This document shows positions 58,329 to 64,000 of a DNA stretch of 64,000 bases, piece after piece. A model generated the notes under the pieces. It was not told where the DNA came from and did not search any database. It saw only the letters and a list, made by a program, of their open reading frames with translations. Source of the stretch: Adineta vaga (taxonomy: Eukaryota; Rotifera). The number at the start of each line of letters is the position of its first letter. Positions within the stretch are counted from its first letter, which is position 1. A program made the translations under genes and the position numbers. The stretch spans positions 15,748,001-15,812,000 of the forward strand of contig CP075495.1 of NCBI GenBank assembly GCA_021613535.1, read 5' to 3'.

Positions 58329-58626
58329 ATTGTTCGATTGGTGGTCGATCGTCTTGAACAAGAGGATATTCTAAAAGTTATTACACAAAAAAAAACAAGA
58401 AATGATGAACGAAATCGATTTAACACTTCATGAGCTTGAGGTTGATTGGAGAAAACTCAAAGTTGATGCACTGAACGCGGAGATCAATTATCTCCGTTAT
58501 TTATCACAAAAAATAGATGCACTTCGTAAGTTAGTCGAATTTCTTGAGAAATAAAACGTGAAAGTTGTTTTTTGTTTAGGGTCGGAACATGAAATAATTA
58601 AACCGCAACAACAAAATATTAACTGA
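58329..58626 (+). pseudogene. Coiled-coil protein, tandem copy B (frame break)
   Basis: After a TTGAATAG acceptor it reads IVRLVVDRLEQEDILKVITQ, then a run of nine A changes frame, then QEMMNEIDLTLHELEVDWRK, KVDALNAEINYLRYLSQ and IDALR. From there either LVEFLEK with TAA at 58552, or a GTAAGT...TTTAG intron and a last exon SEHEIIKPQQQNIN ending with TGA at 58624-58626. It matches copy A (55863-56270) over its whole length. A possible earlier exon is ILKIIAENSGDFSDLLN near 58250-58300. The frame break sits at the same place as in copy A. Function unknown. Confidence 0.5.
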
Positions 58627-59011
58627 ACATTTTGAAATGTTTCAATAATAAAGAAGAAGAAAAATAAAATTTTATTTCTATTTTGATCACACAATAAAAC
58701 CTCTCTAATATTAACACTGTTGGAATCTAGAGAAAGCGTTGAGTATAACGAAGTGATCATAATAGAGGACGTCAATATGGAAAATTACGTAAAATGATTA
58801 TTTGATTTGATTTGTCTGGTCTTTCTTTCAATATTCTGACACTCTAAGAACTTCTAATTAAATTCAAGTTAAATATCATATTTAAATCGCTTTTTACATA
58901 GGTTTTTAAAAACCATGAATAGGCTTTTGCTTCAAAAGATTTCGATTTAAATATACATCAACAAGTTTGGAATGAAATTGTATAAAAGATGGATTTAAAT
59001 CATTTTTCGCT
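58627..59011. other. Flank of the coiled-coil copy B
   Basis: AT-rich, with the poly(A) region of copy B (AATAAAG and AAATAAAA near 58655-58670). It then runs into the transposase remnant. No gene seen. Confidence 0.4.
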
Positions 59012-59197
59012 TTAGTTTCTTTTATTGTGGTTACATTCATAATCATTAACATATTCGCGTTTTCGTTTAAAAATATTTGATAAAGAGTCACGCGAAACAT
59101 GAAATTTTTCTCTCAGCTCTCTGTACGACAAACTACGTTCATTCTCTTTAATTAAATTCACAATTTGCACTAACGCAATATCATCTCATGATGCCAT
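59012..59197 (-). mobile_element. Transposase remnant with CENP-B/pogo-like HTH
   Basis: The minus strand from an ATG at 59197 reads MAS, a TGA, then DDIALVQIVNLIKENERSLS, YRELREKFHVSRDSLSNIF and KRKREYVNDYE before TAA at 59012-59014. The pattern of a helix followed by YxELxxKFxVSxxTLSxI is the helix-turn-helix of CENP-B/Tigger/pogo-type transposases. Only the DNA-binding part is left; no DDE domain was found. Domesticated use is possible but the internal stop argues against it. Confidence 0.55.
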
Positions 59198-59281
59198 CTT
59201 GAGGGTGTGTGGAAGGTGCGGCGGGGTAGCAGCAATTTCAGGGCGTGCGAAGGGGTAGAAGTATTTTGAATGTATACGTAG

Positions 59282-60181
59282 CAGAGATGAGCACGGTTGG
59301 GTTGGGTTATGTTTTTACCTAAATTAAACCTATTGAATATGCGCTATAGTCGGATAAATAAGAAATTGAGCATTGCGCAAATTTTACAAATAGCAATCTT
59401 AATTTATGTTTAATTGTTTTGCTTCTTTGTGTTACTAGAATGCGAAATAAATAAGTTGCCGATGCACTTAATGTAGAACAATCACTTAATAAGTTGTCGT
59501 AAGTTTTCTGTGGTGGTATATCATGAAAAATTTACAAGGATTTCGGCCGTGTTTTTCCGGTTTCGACGTTTTAGAATCAAAAGACGTTTTTGGGAAAAGA
59601 TTTGATTTAAAAGCAGAAGAATGATGCAATCGTCTTGTCTATCGAGTCGAAAAAAGAAGTATTTAGCCACACAGATATTTTATCATGCATGTAGTAATAA
59701 AAACCCTAATTTTTGAAATTGTTAAATAATCAGAATGATACTTTTGATACGTTCTTCAAACATTTTCCTCCGGCCGATCTTGGCATGTATCGACCCTTCT
59801 GATGCCGGGGTCTTTCAATGTGAGAATGGATTGGTTCCAAGTTCTTCAATCAAAACTATGTCGTTCTTATTAATGTTTATCTCTGTAAAATATTCTTTAG
59901 AACTGGAAATCTTATTGAAAAAGCATTGGATAGTAGTTAATATAAAACATGAAAAAAATGATATTTGCTAATCTTTTTGTGTTCTCTCTAAAAAAACCTA
60001 CCATAGTGTAGATTGATGTAAATTTAGTTTAAATATAAATGAAACAGATAAAAATCATTTAAAAAAAGATGAGCGAACTCAGAGACTGATTGCATAGCTA
60101 TAGCAATCCGAAACGAAATCGATTAACTATCTTTTTCGGTTCGGTTTAAATTTAAAAAAACTCAAATCATGCCCATCTCTC
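59282..60181. mobile_element. hAT-like non-autonomous element
   Basis: The left end CAGAGATGAGCACGG and the right end (read inverted, GAGAGATGGGCATG) resemble hAT-type terminal repeats (CAGRGATGGGCA). The 900-bp interior has no transposase frame; the best reading frame is 78 codons without homology. Near the right end it carries TTCGGTTCGGTTT, near the left GGTTGGGTTGGGTT. A convincing 8-bp target duplication was not seen. It is flanked on both sides by GC-rich DNA (59205-59260, 60185-60360), suggesting insertion into an older repeat. Confidence 0.5.
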
Positions 60182-60424
60182 ATGCGGATGGAGCGGCCGG
60201 GTATCCGCTAGTTAAAGGGTGTGCAAATGGTGCGCCGAGAGTTCGCAGAACCGTCAGGGTACGGAGATGTGGTAGTATCTTGACAGTGTGAGCAGATAGC
60301 AGCTAATTGACATTGTGTAGAGGGTACGGGTGTGACTATGTTTCTGTAAAAGCTCTCCGCATTGAGGCGCCTAATAACTGAATAATTCAATAGTTGCGTA
60401 ACTGAATAGTTGAATATTTGAATT
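60182..60424. repeat. GC-rich repeat-like block
   Basis: This stretch is much GC-richer than its surroundings (GATGGAGCGGCCGGGTATCC, GGCGCCTAAT). It ends in AATAGTTG/GAATAATTC-type units, then TTTGAATTCAACTTTCAAG, which is shared with 47890-47930. It is probably part of an older mobile element interrupted by the hAT-like copy. I see no gene. Confidence 0.45.
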
Positions 60425-60559
60425 CAACTTTCAAGTATGACACTACTGAAATTATATAAATCCAATGATGTTTCTTCTTTTGCTTTTGTACTTGATTCTC
60501 TTGTACTAAAAAAAAGAACACCTTTATTGATATTCATTTCTATACAAACTAACCGTTGT

Positions 60560-60867
60560 TGTTGTTGTTGTTGTTCTGATTGTTGTTGTCGATATGATTG
60601 ATATTGTTGTTGAAAAGGTGTTGTAAAATCATAAGTAAATTGTGAAGCATTTGAAGTATAATTTTGCCATTGTTGTTGATTAACTCTTTATCGATAATTT
60701 TTAGCATAAAGACCAACAAGTGGTGCAACAATACACGCAATTAGAATTGATACTTTAAATGAAAGAAGTGAAGTAAGTGCAAGAGCAATTGATGGATTAA
60801 CCATTGATCCTACAATAACAATTGCTGTTAATGCTAATAGATAAAATCCAACTAAAGTTGCAAAAGA
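60560..60867 (-). pseudogene. Aquaporin C-terminal part with in-frame stop
   Basis: After an acceptor (first base 60867) the minus strand reads SFATLVGFYLLALTAIVIVG, SMVNPSIALALTSLLSFKVS and ILIACIVAPLVGLYAKNYR. This is a membrane helix, a second-NPA-type loop with NPS in place of NPA, and the last helix of a MIP/aquaporin half. A TAA follows (60688-60690), yet the same frame stays open afterwards with a Gln-rich tail (VNQQQWQNYTSNASQF, FQQQYQSYRQQQSEQQQQQQ). Upstream exons with the first NPA are not found. Either the protein ends at the TAA or this is a truncated pseudogene; I favour the latter. Confidence 0.55.
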
Positions 60868-61964
60868 CTCATAGAAATAAATAATAAAAAAACAAATTTA
60901 TTTTCGTTTGATAAACATCATTGAAGGGAGATGAAAGTGTGTTTTAACGTTATGTATAGTACGTAGATATCCATGTTTAAATTTTTTGGAAAATAAATAT
61001 AAAATATATGTCACATATGAAATCAATATTCTTCAATTCTTTCTCTTAATAAATAAAAACTATGAAATAGACAAAGATTCATATAAAAAATTTATTCTTC
61101 CTAATCTTACATTATAATTATATTGAAAAATTTAATCAGCAATGCGAATATTCACTATATATATAGTTGGATTTAGTCAATTGTTCGACATTTTTTTTTA
61201 AGTTCTTGGAATCGCTTCTATAAATTTAATATTTTTGTTTTATTATTCATCATAATATAAAATGCTTAATTTAACTTCATTATTCTTATTTCAATTCTAA
61301 ATTCATATATGCTACAAATGAAATGAAAAATGGACTATAAAATCAGATAGATTTAAAAAGAATTCAACTGCAGAATTGTCTTTGCCATACTTACTTCCTT
61401 CAATTTAAACTAATCTATTTTTTATTCCCGGTTTGCAAACAATGCTTGATAGTTTTTATTTTTTCTACTTATCTTCTTTTCGTATATGAAATATATATTT
61501 TCTGTTTTAGTTAATTCGTTTATCAAATATGAATGATCGATATTTAATTTAAAAACTAAATAATTTCTTATAAATTACTTATTGTTATTTCAAATATTTT
61601 TTTATCAATTTCCATTTATAATTTATTCGATAAAATACTTTTTATTAGGTTAAATCGATAAATTATGAATAGTTTATTTATGTTTTGTTTTCATTGTCTT
61701 TATGGAATAAAATTTAATTTAAATGAATCCAGAAGATCAATCGATAACATCAGAAAATGTTTTGAAAATTGTATTTAATTATTTTGAAAAAAAAGAATTT
61801 TTATTTCTTTTTTTTTCTGTGTTAGATAGATTAAATATGAATGTTCAAAACAAAATTTATTTCAAATAGAAAAAGTTTAATTTAATTCCATTTTATTAAT
61901 ATGTCTTATCGAAACATTTCTCTTTTTATCTTCGTTTTTTTAATAAATGAAATCGTATCAAAGT
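60868..61964. other. 1.1-kb AT-rich stretch
   Basis: I searched here for the missing 5' exons of the aquaporin and found none. It contains the 3' flank of the large membrane protein gene. No other feature was seen. Confidence 0.45.
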
Positions 61965-64000
61965 TTAATGAATAGAAGGTTTTGTAATTACTTCCATATT
62001 GTTATTTTGTGTTTTTTTATTATAACATTGACGAAGAGTACGAATTAACGGCAAAATAACGAGTCTAAATAGAAGAAAACTCATACCGAATAATTCGATA
62101 ATAAGTGTACAAAATAATAATGTATGAAAAGCAAGTTCTGCTCGACGAACAATTGGTTGTTGAGTATTTTGAAGATAAAAAGGTTGTTCACTTAAAGTAA
62201 TTGATATTATAGTACGTTTAGATATATATCGTAGATAATACCCATCTTGTTCATAAATTGATTTGTCTGAAAAAAAATTTTCAGCAAATGTTGGTGCCCA
62301 TCGTCCATTGTAATATGTTTTACTCCCTATTTTCAATGGTTTAGTCTCATTAATAACTTTAATTAATACCATATGTAATGTTGTCATACGTGCTAATGTT
62401 TCATTTGGTGTAAAGAACAATTTACACATATCGAGTGTTTCTAATCTATGTACACCCTCAATAAAACCTGGACTACGTAGACATAATCGCATTCCACCAA
62501 TGAAATAAGATCCAGTAATATTGAGTTGCACATTTGTACGATGTTCTAGTAATGAAAAGGTGACAGATAGTGTAGCATTATCTAATTGACGTATACAGGA
62601 TGTGACTGGCAATAGTAGATAGTTGATTCCAGGTCTATTTTGTTGAACAGTAATATCCGAACAATTAGCTGCTGTATTTAATAAATCTACAGTTATTATA
62701 AAAGGTTGATTATCTAGCATGTTAAAAATGGCCCATTGATTACCATCAGGATTAGGTAATGGTAATTGTAATGCACTTTCAAATACTGCATTACGTATTG
62801 TACTATCACATGAAATATGGGATACATCAGATATTTCAATTGGATAAAGTTTTAAAAAATTAGTTGCGAACCAAATAGTAAAAGCAAAAACAACAGCAAT
62901 AGCAAATGAAAATAAACCACCAACCCATCGTTCACCTTCGTTTACTATGTCTATTCTTTTTAAAAATTGTTTTGCTTTAGTTCGACGAGAATGTGCCTTA
63001 GGACTAGTGCACACTTGTAATAATGCCATAAGCAACCAAATTATACCACATAAAATAATAACAATTGTTGTCCAAAATATCGGTGAAATAACAAGACAAC
63101 GCTTTGTATAATTCATATTGAAAATGTTCTGAACGAGAAGATCATCATAATTATTCATATCAGGTGAATTAGGATACGAAAATGTTTGTGTATATGATGG
63201 ATAATTATCGAATGACACGTCACCCACGGATCCGAGAGGACAGAAAGAGTTATTATTACACGGTTCACACACAGTATATGTTTGATTTCCTGTGTTTTTC
63301 GTTTGTGGAGGACATATAGTACATGATCCAAAACCAGATACATTCTTAAATGTACCTGGAGTACACATAACTGATTCCAAAACAAAAAGTAGTCCCTTTT
63401 CTTCAGTATTATGTGTAGAAACATAACCAGCTGGTTGTGAAGGAACTACTAATACAGATATGTCATCCGTAACTATGACCAAATTTCCAGAAAAAAATAA
63501 TATCTGCAGAAATAGAGGTGATGGAATATATTTAAAATTTTGTTGATTATTAGGAAAAATAAATAGAGGTATTTGAAACGATTTGTCAACATCGAATATC
63601 CATACTTCTGATTGAGACCATGGTCGGTTAGGAACTATCAGAACTACAACAGCAACCGTTGTATCGTTGATCCAAACTACAGATCGACCAAAACCGGTAC
63701 AGTGCATTGGACCGACTTCATTACGTACTATATTGAGATTCCAGTCGTCTGGATTCGGAAGAGTAGCATTTATTTTCAGCAGAACGACCGTATTGGCGAC
63801 TGGTAAACCGATAATCGCCAGATGACGTCTATGATTTACAGCCACTGATATATCATTATTACGGTTATAAAAAAATGCTTGAGCGGTAACGAATAGTGTA
63901 CTATGAAGAGTTATTCCATTTAAAAAATCCATCGACCCCAACAACAGGAGTTTTGCTGCATAAGTTGAATAATATGGCATTTTGGGTGCAATGTAAAGTC
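61965..64000 (-). CDS. Large membrane protein, C-terminal part (runs off right edge)
   Basis: One intronless frame stays open from TAA/TGA at 61965 to the window edge (more than 675 codons; the ATG at 63980 is probably internal because the frame continues upstream). The first 210 residues are extracellular, with propeller-like strands (LAIIGLPVANTVVLLKINAT, NDTTVAVVVLIVPNRPWSQS). A Cys-rich part (MCTPGTFKNVSGFGSCTICP) resembles ephrin-receptor/TNFR-like Cys repeats. Membrane helices follow: ISPIFWTTIVIILCGIIWLL, GGLFSFAIAVVFAFTIWF and, near the end, LAFHTLLFCTLIIELFGMSF. A large loop with paired cysteines lies between the last two. No known family was recognised. A surface receptor or adhesion role is possible. 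Confidence 0.7.
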   Translation of the reverse strand, partial: LYIAPKMPYYSTYAAKLLLLGSMDFLNGITLHSTLFVTAQAFFYNRNNDISVAVNHRRHLAIIGLPVANTVVLLKINATLPNPDDWNLNIVRNEVGPMHCTGFGRSVVWINDTTVAVVVLIVPNRPWSQSEVWIFDVDKSFQIPLFIFPNNQQNFKYIPSPLFLQILFFSGNLVIVTDDISVLVVPSQPAGYVSTHNTEEKGLLFVLESVMCTPGTFKNVSGFGSCTICPPQTKNTGNQTYTVCEPCNNNSFCPLGSVGDVSFDNYPSYTQTFSYPNSPDMNNYDDLLVQNIFNMNYTKRCLVISPIFWTTIVIILCGIIWLLMALLQVCTSPKAHSRRTKAKQFLKRIDIVNEGERWVGGLFSFAIAVVFAFTIWFATNFLKLYPIEISDVSHISCDSTIRNAVFESALQLPLPNPDGNQWAIFNMLDNQPFIITVDLLNTAANCSDITVQQNRPGINYLLLPVTSCIRQLDNATLSVTFSLLEHRTNVQLNITGSYFIGGMRLCLRSPGFIEGVHRLETLDMCKLFFTPNETLARMTTLHMVLIKVINETKPLKIGSKTYYNGRWAPTFAENFFSDKSIYEQDGYYLRYISKRTIISITLSEQPFYLQNTQQPIVRRAELAFHTLLFCTLIIELFGMSFLLFRLVILPLIRTLRQCYNKKTQNNNMEVITKPSIH

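Noticed and set aside
1-64000. CRISPR arrays, prokaryotic operons, ribosome binding sites, tRNA or rRNA genes
   Set aside because: No regularly spaced repeats, polycistronic layout or recognisable structural RNA were seen; the intron-rich genes are eukaryotic. tRNA genes would need a dedicated scan to exclude.

Overview
The window looks like AT-rich nuclear DNA of a small metazoan, most likely a bdelloid rotifer (Rotaria/Adineta type). The direct evidence is split genes with many introns of about 45-70 bp and GT...AG borders, ordinary animal genes (ACSL, WDR75, PPP4R1, RASSF9/10, CFAP276, GT31, rhodopsin-type GPCR), and no operons, ribosome binding sites or CRISPR. The bdelloid assignment is inference. 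It rests on F-box-like/LRR genes with a 'FW(L)EQK/ERKW' and 'LWIGD' signature, FG-GAP repeat and chemoreceptor-like GPCR fragments, a bacterial-type Baeyer-Villiger monooxygenase fragment, G-rich tracts resembling the TGTGGG telomere repeat, and candidate spliced-leader acceptors just before start codons. All exon borders were read by eye, so single-base errors are possible.

Layout. 1-8.1 kb: a partial F-box-like gene, a decayed copy of the 3' end of an acyl-CoA synthetase gene, the intact 10-exon ACSL gene and a 12-exon WDR75 gene, all on the minus strand. 8.1-18.2 kb: mostly decayed or mobile DNA, with an F-box pseudogene, a short inverted-repeat element, a DNA-element family with CCCTCGACT ends, a 1.4-kb imperfect palindrome enclosing a CACTG-ended foldback element, one small D8C-domain membrane gene, and a GPCR pseudogene cut off by an element. 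18.2-22.7 kb: an HELGH-containing gene, a 180-aa gene of unknown function and a GT31 glycosyltransferase gene. 22.7-28.1 kb: three decaying copies of one multi-pass membrane gene, with a rearranged short-LTR retroelement between them. 29.5-33.1 kb: PPP4R1.

33.5-36.4 kb: a segment framed by a 47-bp direct repeat, holding an FG-GAP pseudogene, a coiled-coil pseudogene and an intronless PD-(D/E)XK-like ORF. 36.6-49.5 kb: an Ly6-like gene, two tandem F-box/LRR genes, a small gene with a GC-rich second part, RASSF9/10 and a neuropeptide-type GPCR. 49.5-64 kb: a CFAP276 pseudogene and its intact paralogue, a LINE remnant, a duplicated coiled-coil locus with a monooxygenase tail placed between the copies, transposase and hAT-like remnants, a broken aquaporin, and the C-terminal part of a large membrane protein running off the right edge.

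The housekeeping genes are independent of each other. They cover lipid activation, rRNA processing (WDR75), PP4 phosphatase regulation and ciliary doublet structure (CFAP276). What is most striking is how much of the window consists of duplicated, inverted and partly decayed pieces. The best candidates for follow-up are the repeat-framed PD-(D/E)XK segment, the monooxygenase tail captured in a tandem duplication, and the nested palindrome. I did not find a gene set that clearly works together as a new system.
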